Assembly (NCBI GenBank): GCA_902490735.1
Contig: CABUFC010000006.1
Coordinates: 21,258 to 85,257, forward strand
Length of the DNA: 64,000 bases
Reading direction: 5' to 3'
Source of the DNA: an uncultured Oscillospiraceae bacterium
Lineage (GTDB): Bacteria; Bacillota; Clostridia; Oscillospirales; Acutalibacteraceae
Under the pieces are notes generated by a model, which was not told where the DNA came from, searched no databases, and was given only the letters and a program-made list of their open reading frames with translations. The position numbers were made by a program, and so were the translations under genes. Positions 9,000 through 17,113 of this stretch are shown here, in pieces (position 1 is the first letter of the stretch; every line of letters starts with the position of its first letter).

Positions 9000-10793
9000 A
9001 TGAAGGTTACAAACGATATTTTTTATGTAGGTGTTAATGACCACAATATTGATCTTTTTGAAGGCCAATACGACGTGCCGAACGGTATGGCGTACAACTC
9101 TTATCTTATAAAAGATGAAAAAATTGCAATAATGGATACGGTTGACGCAAACTTTACTCACGAGTGGCTGGATAATATTGCAAAAGCACTCGGTGGCAGA
9201 ACTCCCGACTATTTAATTGTTCAGCATATGGAGCCGGATCATTCGGCGAATATAGTTAATTTTTTAAACACATATAAAGATGCTAAAGTTATAGGCAATG
9301 TAAAAACCTTTAATATAATGCAGAATTACTTCCCTGAATACGATTTTTCCGCACGCAAACAGGTAGTAGCAGAAGGAGACGTTATATCTCTTGGCAAGCA
9401 CCATCTCACCTTTGTAATGGCACCGATGGTTCATTGGCCGGAAGTTATGGTAACTTATGACAGTACCGATAAAGTGTTGTTCTCGGCGGATGGATTTGGA
9501 AAATTCGGAGCACTGGATGTCGACGAAGACTGGGCGTGTGAAGCAAGACGCTATTATTTTGGCATTGTCGGAAAATACGGTCAGCAGGTGTCTGCGCTGC
9601 TTAAAAAAGCGGCCGATCTGGACATTTCGGTAATTTGCCCTTTACACGGACCTGTTTTATCTGAAAATCTCGGTTATTATATTAATCTTTATTCTTTGTG
9701 GTCTTCTTATACACCCGAAAGCGAAGGCATAATGATAGCCTACACCTCGGTTTACGGCAATACTAAAAAGGCGGTAAATTTGCTGGCGGATAGGCTTAAA
9801 AATTCGGGCTGTCCTAAAGTGGTAGTTACGGATCTTGCGCGGGAAGATATGGCCGAAGCGGTGGAAGACGCCTTTAGATACGGAAAACTTGTGCTTGCAA
9901 CTACTACCTACAATTCCGAAATTTTCCCGTTTATGAGAACCTTTATAGATCATCTTGTAGAGCGCAATTATCAAAACAGGACGATTGGTTTTATAGAAAA
10001 CGGCACCTGGGCGCCAATGGCTGCAAAAGTAATGAAAGAAAGCTTTAGAGATTCTAAAAACATAAGTTTTTTAAACACTACGGTTAAAATAAAATCCGCC
10101 GTACAAGCCGATAATATTAAAGAAATTGATGCAATGGCCGAAGAATTGTGCAAAGACTATATTGCTCAAAACGACAATACCGCTAATAAGCATGATATGC
10201 AGGCGCTTTTTAAAATAGGATATGGCCTTTATGTTGTAACCTGTAACGACGGCACGAAAGATAATGGACTAATAGTTAATGCAGTTACCCAGCTTACCGA
10301 TAATCCGAACCGCGTTGCAGTAAGTATCAACAAGCAAAACTATTCGCATCATGTAATAAAACAGCAGGGAAAACTTAATGTTAACTGCCTGTCTGTTGAA
10401 GCGCCGTTTAAGGTGTTTGAGTCTTTCGGATTTGTAAGCGGCAGAAATGTCGATAAGTTTAAGGATTGCACACCGCTTCGTTCGGATAACGGCTTAGTAT
10501 TTTTACCGAAATATATTAATGCGTTTATGTCACTTGAAGTAGAGCAGTATATCGATTTGGAAACTCACGGAATGTTTATTTGCCGCATTACAGAAGCACG
10601 TGTAATTTCAGATAAAGAAACAATGACATATACCTACTATCAAAACCATGTTAAACCAAAACCCGAAACCTCCGGGAAAAAAGGCTATGTTTGCAAAATT
10701 TGCGGATATGTATATGAGGGCGATGAATTGCCGGATGACTATATTTGTCCTCTTTGTAAACACGGAGCGGCCGATTTCGAAAAAATCGAATAA
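9000..10793 (+). CDS. Flavodiiron protein fused to flavin reductase and rubredoxin
   Basis: An oxygen- or nitric-oxide-reducing flavodiiron protein (FprA/A-type flavoprotein) that carries its own redox chain. Residues 1-250 form the metallo-beta-lactamase-like diiron domain, with HMEPDH (ligands His76, Glu78, Asp80, His81), HWPE near 146, SADGFG near 166 and CPLHGP near 223. Residues 254-390 are a flavodoxin domain with the FMN loop SVYGNTKKA. Residues 400-545 are a flavin-reductase-like FMN domain. The C-terminal 45 residues are a rubredoxin with CKICG and CPLCK. Electrons probably pass from NAD(P)H through the reductase and rubredoxin to the diiron site. It protects an anaerobe from O2 or NO. 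Confidence 0.93.
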   Translation: MKVTNDIFYVGVNDHNIDLFEGQYDVPNGMAYNSYLIKDEKIAIMDTVDANFTHEWLDNIAKALGGRTPDYLIVQHMEPDHSANIVNFLNTYKDAKVIGNVKTFNIMQNYFPEYDFSARKQVVAEGDVISLGKHHLTFVMAPMVHWPEVMVTYDSTDKVLFSADGFGKFGALDVDEDWACEARRYYFGIVGKYGQQVSALLKKAADLDISVICPLHGPVLSENLGYYINLYSLWSSYTPESEGIMIAYTSVYGNTKKAVNLLADRLKNSGCPKVVVTDLAREDMAEAVEDAFRYGKLVLATTTYNSEIFPFMRTFIDHLVERNYQNRTIGFIENGTWAPMAAKVMKESFRDSKNISFLNTTVKIKSAVQADNIKEIDAMAEELCKDYIAQNDNTANKHDMQALFKIGYGLYVVTCNDGTKDNGLIVNAVTQLTDNPNRVAVSINKQNYSHHVIKQQGKLNVNCLSVEAPFKVFESFGFVSGRNVDKFKDCTPLRSDNGLVFLPKYINAFMSLEVEQYIDLETHGMFICRITEARVISDKETMTYTYYQNHVKPKPETSGKKGYVCKICGYVYEGDELPDDYICPLCKHGAADFEKIE

Positions 10794-10798
10794 TAAAA

Positions 10799-11097
10799 GG
10801 CAGAGAAGTGGGCGCATTCACATAAGGATGATTAGGTTTTGAGCGGTTGTTTTCCGCTTAAGCCACATAAAAACTGCAGGGAATCCGACAGGATGCCCTG
10901 CAGTTTTTAAATGCCCTAAACAAAAAACATCTCGCTCAAAACTGCGTGCACCGCAAAAGCAAAGATTTTTGTGCCAAAAAAGGCATAAGATAAGCGGGCA
11001 TCCTGTCGGATTCCCGCTTATTCTAACAAAGTATGGTGCAAAAAGATTTGCTTTTGCGGCTTATTCTCCTTTTGTGAATGCGCCCATTTACTCTGCC
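10799..11097. terminator. Split bidirectional terminator stem around the palindromic element
   Basis: GGCAGAG (10799-10805), preceded by AATAAAA, is the exact reverse complement of CTCTGCC (11091-11097), which is followed by TTATTTTTTATC. This is the layout of an intrinsic terminator serving two convergent genes, but 285 bases separate its arms. Most of the insert is the 276-bp element at 10810-11085. The reading as a terminator opened by insertion is inference; the complementarity is visible. Confidence 0.6.
10810..11085. repeat. 276-bp palindromic element, copy 1
   Basis: A non-coding element with near-perfect terminal inverted repeats: GGGCGCATTCACATAAGGA at 10810, and the reverse complement with one mismatch ending at 11085. 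Inside is a long hairpin at about 10870-10907 whose stem includes CTGCAGGG and whose loop is GACA. A second hairpin at about 10993-11019 has loop TGTC. The two are complementary to each other over 20 bases (GGGAATCCGACAGGATGCCC and its exact reverse complement). A further long-range pair is CCGCAAAAGCAAA (from 10951) with TTTGCTTTTGCGG near 11047-11059. TTTTGAGCG and CGCTCAAAA also pair. It is about 95% identical to the copy at 18493-18767. No credible protein is encoded. Confidence 0.85.
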
Positions 11098-11616
11098 TTA
11101 TTTTTTATCTCTGAAATTATCTAAAAATTCTTGCTTTAATATGCTTTGCTGAGAGTTTAATTGATTTTTGCCAAAATCTTTATAAATGCATCCGGGGCTC
11201 CAGGTTTTTGGATATAGTTTTTCTTCTGCTTGTTTTTCGTCTTTTTCCGTGTTTTTAGTTAAAAACATGGAAAGCAGTTCGTTTTTTATAACGGGGAATA
11301 TATAACTTTTTGTAAAGAACTCTAACAGCGCTTTGTAATCAATGGTGTTTTCCCAAAAAACGTTGTTTACTTTAACTTCCGGCTTTTCTTTTATTGTTTC
11401 TTCTAATAATGCGGGAATTAAAACTTCCTCATTAGATATACTTTTTGCGGGGCTAACATTGTCGAGCATTATATCTTTAATATTTAATGCATTAATTTTT
11501 TCACTTTGCATTTTTAAGTCCTTTTCTGCTGTTTTATTTTTTACTTTTTTATTTACTGTTATTAACAAAATAATTATAGTAAAAATAGCTATACAGGATA
11601 TAACGATTATAGCCAT
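11098..11616 (-). CDS. Hypothetical single-pass membrane protein
   Basis: A 172-residue protein I do not recognise. It begins with a strongly hydrophobic segment (MAIIVISCIAIFTIIILLI) followed by a Lys-rich stretch, so it is probably anchored by its N-terminus. The rest is hydrophilic and mostly helical; KTWSPGCIYKDFGKNQ near the C-terminus has the only late cysteine. The ATG at 11616 is preceded by AAAGGA at good spacing and is preferred over the ATG six codons upstream, which overlaps that site. The stop codon falls in the T-rich arm of the split terminator. Codon use is more AT-rich than that of the flanking genes. Confidence 0.6.
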   Translation of the reverse strand: MAIIVISCIAIFTIIILLITVNKKVKNKTAEKDLKMQSEKINALNIKDIMLDNVSPAKSISNEEVLIPALLEETIKEKPEVKVNNVFWENTIDYKALLEFFTKSYIFPVIKNELLSMFLTKNTEKDEKQAEEKLYPKTWSPGCIYKDFGKNQLNSQQSILKQEFLDNFRDKK

Positions 11617-11673
11617 AATTTTCAATCCTTTCATAACTATATTATTTTTACAAAAATAATACTGTTACAAAAA

Positions 11674-11697
11674 AGCCTGAACTTTTATGTTCAGGCT
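11674..11697 (-). terminator. Terminator for the phosphopantetheinyl transferase gene
   Basis: Read on the minus strand, AGCCTGAAC, a six-base loop and GTTCAGGCT are followed by TTTTTTG. It lies 40 bases past the transferase stop and upstream of the hypothetical membrane gene, so the two minus-strand genes are probably separate transcripts. Confidence 0.8.
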
Positions 11698-11739
11698 ATT
11701 GAAAATATTTATTAAAAATGATAATATAGTAATTAAGTG

Positions 11740-12345
11740 TTAAACCTCTTGAACTACGGCAATTACAGCATCAACTATTTGGTTTTCGTAATATAGTTTA
11801 ACATTTTGGTTGTGCTTTAATATGTTTTTATCAAAGGAAAAAGCCAAGCTTTTTATTCCTCCGGACAGCCCTTTTCCGGTGTATTTTAAATAGGCTTCTT
11901 TAGCGGTCCACAATCGCAAAAAGCGACGGTTTTTATTGTCCTGTACATTGTCTAATACTATGTAATTTTTTTCATCTTCATTTAGTATTTTTGCGGCGGC
12001 GGCGCTTGAAAACGGACGCATGACCTCTATATCTATCCCTAAAGGTTTGTCACCAACTGCTACAACGGTATAATGCCCGCTGTGGGCGGCATTAAAATGT
12101 GTTTTGTAATTAATGGCATAGGGCTTTCCGTGTTCGCCTTTAAAAAATTCCGGTTCATCTTCTCTGTTTTCAAATTCCATTAATGCTTTTTTTGTAAGCA
12201 CATATGCCGCAAGGCTTTGTTTTCGTTTTATTTCGTCCTTCTTGCTTAATATTTCTTTTTGTTTTTTAAGCGGAAGGCCATTTAAAACGTTATTATATTC
12301 TTCTTCTGTAATAAAATTTATATCACTGCAGTAGAGTCTGTACAT
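11740..12345 (-). CDS. Sfp-type 4'-phosphopantetheinyl transferase
   Basis: Transfers 4'-phosphopantetheine from coenzyme A to carrier proteins. The length of 201 residues is close to the Sfp type. Motifs are HGKPYAIN near 72, HFNAAHSGHYTVVAVGD near 83, the magnesium-binding GIDIEVM near 103, and the second signature RLWTAKEAYLKYTGKGLS near 147. Its substrate is unknown: no polyketide, peptide synthetase or acyl-carrier gene is in view, so it may serve a distant cluster or fatty-acid ACP. A GGGAGA site supports the start. It diverges from the SecA2-like gene across only 63 bases, so their promoters overlap or abut. Confidence 0.9.
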   Translation of the reverse strand: MYRLYCSDINFITEEEYNNVLNGLPLKKQKEILSKKDEIKRKQSLAAYVLTKKALMEFENREDEPEFFKGEHGKPYAINYKTHFNAAHSGHYTVVAVGDKPLGIDIEVMRPFSSAAAAKILNEDEKNYIVLDNVQDNKNRRFLRLWTAKEAYLKYTGKGLSGGIKSLAFSFDKNILKHNQNVKLYYENQIVDAVIAVVQEV

Positions 12346-12408
12346 GGTTTTCTCCCATAGTTTTTTTATATTTTAACATAAACTTTAAATAATATCAATG
12401 GAGCCTAT

Positions 12409-14643
12409 ATGAAAAAAACATTATTTAATAAGTTTAAACCAAAAAGTGAAGATTTTCTTAAAAAAACGCTTAGTTTTGATTTTTCCGAATTAAGTTATGA
12501 TGACCTGCGTCTAAAGTTAAACGGAGATATTTATAATATCGCCGCGGCAGTTAAGGAAATTATAAAAAGAGAACAAAACATAACCCTTTTTGATTCGCAA
12601 CTAAAAACCGCTTATGGGTTATATTCCGGCAATATATGCGAGCTTGCTACAGGCGAAGGAAAAACTTTGGCGGCGGTTGTGGCGGCGGCTCTTTATAAAA
12701 AGGACGGCCGTAAGGTAAGCATTCTTGTTTTTAACGATTATCTTGCATTAAGAGATTACGAAAATAATAAATCCGTATTTGAGCAGTGCGGAATTAGCGT
12801 AGGATATATTACTTCTGCAACTAAGGCTGATAAACGCCAGGAAATGTATAATAAAGATGTTTTGTATGTGCCGGCAAAAGAATCCGGGTTTGATTATATA
12901 AAAAACATTTTGGCAATAGATAAAAGCGAGTATTTAAGCATGCCTTTTGATGTTGCAATAGTTGATGAAGCAGATTCTATTTTAATCGACGAAGCTGGAA
13001 TTCCCCTTGTTTTGGCAGGCACCGCAGAAGCTAGCGAAAGCCTTGCCGAAAAAGCCAATTTAGCGGTAAAAAAACTTGCCGTAAGCGATATAGAAATATC
13101 AAGGAGTGACAATCAGGTTTGGCTGAATGACAGCGGGACGGCAGTTGTTGAAGACGCATTTTCAATTGAAAACTTGTACGATTCAAATAATTTGCTTATT
13201 TTGTCGGCTGTAAACATGGCACTTGAAGCAAATTATTTACTTAGAAAAGATAAAGAATACATTATTAAAAATGACCAAATACAGGTTATTGATGAATCCA
13301 CCGGAAGGGTTGCAAAAAACAGGCGCTTTCCGGATGCTTTGCAGCGTGCGGTTGCCGTAAAAGAGGAAATAGCTTTCGATAAAGATTCAAAAATATTTAA
13401 TACCATAACCATTCAGTCCTTAATGGAAAAATACAAAACCCTGTGCGGAATGACCGGCACTGCCAAAACTTCCGCAAAAGAACTTCATTCGATGTACGGG
13501 ATTGATACGGTTGTAATCGAGTCGCACACGCCGTGTATCAGAATTGATAGTCCCGATAAAATTTTTAATACTTTATCCGAAAAGCAACAGGCTGTATTAG
13601 ACTGCATAAAAGAGGCTAATAAAATCGGGCGCCCCGTTCTTTTGGGAACGCAAAGCGTTGCCGAAAGTGAGTGGTATTCGCGACACTTAGGCCTTGAGCA
13701 TTCGGTTTTAAATGCCAGAAACGACGAACGTGAAGCCGAAATTATAGCTAATGCAGGCGCAGTTGGCAGAATTACCATTTCTACGAATATGGCAGGTCGC
13801 GGCGTAGATATTAAACTTGGCGGTGCCGACGAAAAAGAAAAAGCAAGGGTTGTAGAGCTTGGGGGGCTACTTGTTGTAAGCAGCGGAATTAACCGTTCAA
13901 GAAGAATTGACGATCAGTTAAGAGGCCGCGCGGGCCGCCAGGGAGATCCCGGTGAAAGTCGCTTTTTTATAAGCTTAGAGGACGAACTTATTGTTCCGTT
14001 TATTGAAAATGACGGCAAAGAAAATTTTGCAAAATACGTACGTGAAGCACAAAAAATTCTTGAAGGCAACGGTGCGGAAGCTCGGTATATGCTGCATAAA
14101 TATTCTTTGATAATCGAAGATCAGCGCCAGGTGGTAACTAATCTAAAAGAGGATCTTTTGTTTGAAAAGGTTGATGTTGAAATACTTAAAAAGCACTACA
14201 AAAAAACATACGACGAACTGATAAAAAATCACTCGTTATCAAGCATAAAAAAAGCCGAGGCACAACTTATGTCCTATCATTTGAGTCATTGCTTTGCAGA
14301 TTATCTTGAAACAATGGAGGATATAAGAAACGGCATTCATTTAGTAATTGTCGCCGGGAAAAACCCTCTTGATGAATACAACCGCATGGCAATAGCAAAC
14401 TTTGCCGAAATGCAGCAAGACGTAAAAAACAAGGTGGCAAATGATATTTTAAAATATGAAATCACCGAAAACGGCATAGATCTTGCGGCAGCGGGACTCA
14501 AAGGAGCTTCCACTACATGGACATATATGGTGGACGAAAACACAAGTCAGTTTAGCCGTTTACCGGAACTATTAAAAATGGTGTCCAACAAGCTAAAAAG
14601 AAAACTAAGCTTTAAAGATCGCTTAGAAGAAAGACTTCAATAA
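12409..14643 (+). CDS. secA2: Short SecA-family preprotein translocase ATPase (SecA2-like)
   Basis: A DEAD-motor ATPase of the SecA family. Visible are the Q-motif region FDSQLKTAYGLYSG, Walker A ATGEGKT (residues 80-86), Walker B VDEADSIL (Asp187-Asp190), the LCGMTGTA motif near 345, TNMAGRGVDIKLGG near 462, and GRAGRQGDPGESRFFISLEDEL near 508. At 744 residues it is shorter than housekeeping SecA. It lacks the C-terminal zinc-binding tail that holds SecB and lipids. The preprotein cross-linking region is compact. This points to an accessory SecA2 for a limited set of substrates, but no SecY2, Asp or serine-rich substrate is in the window. A terminator follows. Confidence 0.85.
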   Translation: MKKTLFNKFKPKSEDFLKKTLSFDFSELSYDDLRLKLNGDIYNIAAAVKEIIKREQNITLFDSQLKTAYGLYSGNICELATGEGKTLAAVVAAALYKKDGRKVSILVFNDYLALRDYENNKSVFEQCGISVGYITSATKADKRQEMYNKDVLYVPAKESGFDYIKNILAIDKSEYLSMPFDVAIVDEADSILIDEAGIPLVLAGTAEASESLAEKANLAVKKLAVSDIEISRSDNQVWLNDSGTAVVEDAFSIENLYDSNNLLILSAVNMALEANYLLRKDKEYIIKNDQIQVIDESTGRVAKNRRFPDALQRAVAVKEEIAFDKDSKIFNTITIQSLMEKYKTLCGMTGTAKTSAKELHSMYGIDTVVIESHTPCIRIDSPDKIFNTLSEKQQAVLDCIKEANKIGRPVLLGTQSVAESEWYSRHLGLEHSVLNARNDEREAEIIANAGAVGRITISTNMAGRGVDIKLGGADEKEKARVVELGGLLVVSSGINRSRRIDDQLRGRAGRQGDPGESRFFISLEDELIVPFIENDGKENFAKYVREAQKILEGNGAEARYMLHKYSLIIEDQRQVVTNLKEDLLFEKVDVEILKKHYKKTYDELIKNHSLSSIKKAEAQLMSYHLSHCFADYLETMEDIRNGIHLVIVAGKNPLDEYNRMAIANFAEMQQDVKNKVANDILKYEITENGIDLAAAGLKGASTTWTYMVDENTSQFSRLPELLKMVSNKLKRKLSFKDRLEERLQ

Positions 14644-14645
14644 AA

Positions 14646-14672
14646 AAATCAGGCATTATTTTTGCCTGATTT
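14646..14672. terminator. Bidirectional terminator between secA2 and nth
   Basis: AAATCAGGC and GCCTGATTT flank a short AT loop, with A and T tracts on the two sides. It overlaps the last codons and stop of nth on the minus strand and closes both convergent genes. Confidence 0.8.
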
Positions 14673-15288
14673 CTTTATTTTTACATATATCTTTTAATAC
14701 GCATATTTCGCATTTCGGACTTCTGGCAGTGCACACGGCTCTTCCGTGCAGTACCGTTCGATGGCAGAAATTGTTGGATTCATCCGGCGGCAGTTTTTTT
14801 CGCATTTCTTTTTCAACTACTAAAGGATTAGTTGAATTTACAAACCCAAGCCTGTTGCACAGCCTAATAAAATGTGTGTCGCACACTACGGCGGGTTTGT
14901 TGTAAATGTCTCCGCAAATTAAATTTGCGGTTTTGCGCCCGACACCCGGAAGGGTTGTAAGTAAATCAATATCATCCGGTACTTTTCCGTCGAATTTATT
15001 AAGAAGCATTATAGACATTGCCTTTAAATCTTTGGCTTTTGTTTTATATAGTCCGCAAGATTTAATATAGTTTTCAATAACTCCAACCGGCGCTTCGCTA
15101 AAAGCTTTCGCATTAGGCAGTGCTTTAAAGAGCGCGGGGGTTACCATATTTACGCGTTTATCGGTACACTGAGCGGATAATCTAACTGCCACCAGCAGTT
15201 CGAACGGATCGGTATTTGTAAGCGAGCATTCGGCGTCCGGGTATTCTTTTTTTAAAAGCTCAACCGCTTTTTCTACATTTTTGTACAT
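14656..15288 (-). CDS. nth: Endonuclease III
   Basis: A DNA glycosylase/AP lyase that removes oxidised pyrimidines in base excision repair. Motifs are the helix-hairpin-helix LPGVGRKTAN near residue 112 with the nearby catalytic Lys, the catalytic Asp in VVCDTHFIRLCNRLG near 130, and the 4Fe-4S cluster C-x6-C-x2-C-x5-C at the C-terminus (CTARSPKCEICVLKDIC). An ATG at 15288 with a GGTG just upstream gives the normal length of about 210; a longer TTG-started version from 15333 has a non-family extension. Cysteines are intact, so it is probably active. Confidence 0.95.
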   Translation of the reverse strand: MYKNVEKAVELLKKEYPDAECSLTNTDPFELLVAVRLSAQCTDKRVNMVTPALFKALPNAKAFSEAPVGVIENYIKSCGLYKTKAKDLKAMSIMLLNKFDGKVPDDIDLLTTLPGVGRKTANLICGDIYNKPAVVCDTHFIRLCNRLGFVNSTNPLVVEKEMRKKLPPDESNNFCHRTVLHGRAVCTARSPKCEICVLKDICKNKEIRQK

Positions 15289-15381
15289 TTTTTTCACCGG
15301 GTATATTTTATCATAGGTGCGCTTTTTCTGCAAGAATATATTAAAACTTTACTTTTCTATAATTTATGATAAAATAACAGT

Positions 15382-15897
15382 ATGGAAAATATTTTTGACA
15401 ATCCGTTTTTTGATGCTGTTTTACCATTTGTCCGTGAGGGGTTAAGATGGTTTATTTGGTTGCCGCTTTTACTAATTCTTTTTAGGTGGGCAAGGCTTTT
15501 GCGCGCCCAAAAAGATGCGGCAAAACCATTTGCGCTTTTAACTGCTCAAAAGGGCAATGAACGATTTGAAATCACAGGGTACGAAACATCTATCGGAAGA
15601 GCCAAAAACTCCGATATTAGGCTCGACTATGCCTTTATTTCGCGGAATCATGCCGTAATTGCTTACAGGAGTAAAGAGTGGCGGCTATATGATACTGATT
15701 CGTCCGGCGGCGTAACCGTAAACGGCAAAAAGGTAAAAGATTATGCCATTTTGCAAAACGGTGATAGTATTGGTTTTGCGGATTACGAATTTTTGTTTTC
15801 GCCAAGCCCCGATAAAACCGACAGTTTAGATATCTATTCATATAAAGACCCTACAAAACGCGGTAAAAAAAGGAATAAACATGACAAAAAAAGATAA
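15382..15897 (+). CDS. Membrane-anchored FHA-domain protein
   Basis: A 171-residue protein with one N-terminal membrane helix (RWFIWLPLLLILFRWARLL, about residues 22-40). A cytosolic FHA domain follows (about 62-140) with the phosphothreonine-binding signature TSIGRAKNSDIRLDYAFISRNHAVI and the later VNGKKV loop. FHA domains bind phosphothreonine made by Ser/Thr kinases. Its frame overlaps the FtsW/RodA start by 17 bases, and the PBP gene follows. This order, known in actinobacteria and clostridia, suggests kinase-linked control of wall synthesis. No kinase gene is in the window. Confidence 0.9.
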   Translation: MENIFDNPFFDAVLPFVREGLRWFIWLPLLLILFRWARLLRAQKDAAKPFALLTAQKGNERFEITGYETSIGRAKNSDIRLDYAFISRNHAVIAYRSKEWRLYDTDSSGGVTVNGKKVKDYAILQNGDSIGFADYEFLFSPSPDKTDSLDIYSYKDPTKRGKKRNKHDKKR

Positions 15898-17113
15898 AAA
15901 AAGAAGATTAGTAAAGATCTCGGCAGGCAAGCTTTTATCGGCTGTTATTTGCTTTCAAATCATTTGCTTTTTGCGCCTTGTTTTTTGCAAAACGGCTATA
16001 GCAGAGCCTTTTGCAATGGCAGGGATACTTGCGTTTATGGCTTTTGAAATCGCATATTACATAATTTTAAAGCGTTTTTTCGGCGGCGGCGGAGTACTTG
16101 AAATTTCTGCCTTTTTTCTTTCAGGAGTAGGCTTTTTTACACTTGCTGCAACTACTCCCAAAATGGTTTTAGTACAGCTTGCGGCCTTTTTTATAGGTGT
16201 TGTTTTTTACATTCTTATGACCTTGTTTTTAAAAGACATAGACAGGGTTTTAAAATATAAAAATGTTTTTATTGCACTGGCAGTTTTATTGCTTGTTTTA
16301 AACCTTGCAGTTGGTAAGGCTATAGGTGGCAATCAAAACTGGATACGAATAGGGCCGCTTTCTCTACAGCCCTCTGAATTTGTTAAAGTTGCTTTTATTC
16401 TTGTTGGGTCTACTACATTAGAAAAAATGCAAAGCAGTAATCATTTAACCACATTTATTGCCTTTTTTGGCATTTGTATGGCGGCTTTAGCATTAATGGG
16501 TGACCTTGGAACAGGCTGTGTGTTTTTTGCAACCTTTTTGGTTCTTTGCTTTTTGCGCAACGGAAGTATAGGAACAACCATTCTGTTTTGTTCGGGAGCC
16601 GCGCTTGGCGGAGGAGCAATGATTTTAGCAAAGCCCTACGCTTTAAGAAGAATTTCCGTTTGGCACCATATTTGGCAAAATGCGGACGGTTACGGGTATC
16701 AACAAACAAGGACGCTAATTGCTATAGCATCAGGCGGACTTTTAGGTTTGGGCCCCGGAAACGGACAGCTTAAAAATGTTGCTGCGGCTACTACCGATTT
16801 AATTTTTGGCGTAATAAGCGAAGAGTGGGGACTGCTTTTAGCTTCGCTTGTATTGTTTATATATATTGGTTGGGTAATTTTGGCGGTTCGCGGAGCAAAA
16901 AGCGCCAAATCCAGTTTTTATGCTATTGCGGCGGTTTCGGCATCATGTTTGCTGCTGTTTCAAGCGGGGCTTAATGTTTTCGGCGTTACGGATATTATTC
17001 CGTTAACCGGTATAACGTTGCCGTTTGTTTCAAAAGGTGGATCATCTATGATAGCGTCGTGGGGACTTTTATCATTTTTGAACTTTGTTCCAAGATTGGG
17101 GGACGAAGAATGA
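15881..17113 (+). CDS. SEDS peptidoglycan polymerase (FtsW/RodA/SpoVE family)
   Basis: A polytopic glycosyltransferase of 410 residues with about ten hydrophobic segments that polymerises lipid II. Family marks are NWIRIGPLSLQPSEFVKVAFIL (about 145-166), GDLGTG near 208 with the catalytic-Asp loop, and the C-terminal TGITLPFVSKGGSSM signature near 381-395. A basic N-terminus (MTKKDKKRRLVK) precedes the first helix. It overlaps FHA upstream, and the PBP start codon lies inside its last codons, so all three are translationally coupled. I cannot decide between division and elongation roles from sequence. Confidence 0.92.
   Translation: MTKKDKKRRLVKISAGKLLSAVICFQIICFLRLVFCKTAIAEPFAMAGILAFMAFEIAYYIILKRFFGGGGVLEISAFFLSGVGFFTLAATTPKMVLVQLAAFFIGVVFYILMTLFLKDIDRVLKYKNVFIALAVLLLVLNLAVGKAIGGNQNWIRIGPLSLQPSEFVKVAFILVGSTTLEKMQSSNHLTTFIAFFGICMAALALMGDLGTGCVFFATFLVLCFLRNGSIGTTILFCSGAALGGGAMILAKPYALRRISVWHHIWQNADGYGYQQTRTLIAIASGGLLGLGPGNGQLKNVAAATTDLIFGVISEEWGLLLASLVLFIYIGWVILAVRGAKSAKSSFYAIAAVSASCLLLFQAGLNVFGVTDIIPLTGITLPFVSKGGSSMIASWGLLSFLNFVPRLGDEE

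Noticed and set aside
10810..11085. Palindromic element considered as a group IIC intron, which also targets terminators
   Set aside because: It is only 276 bases, has terminal inverted repeats, and lacks a domain V-like hairpin or a reverse transcriptase.
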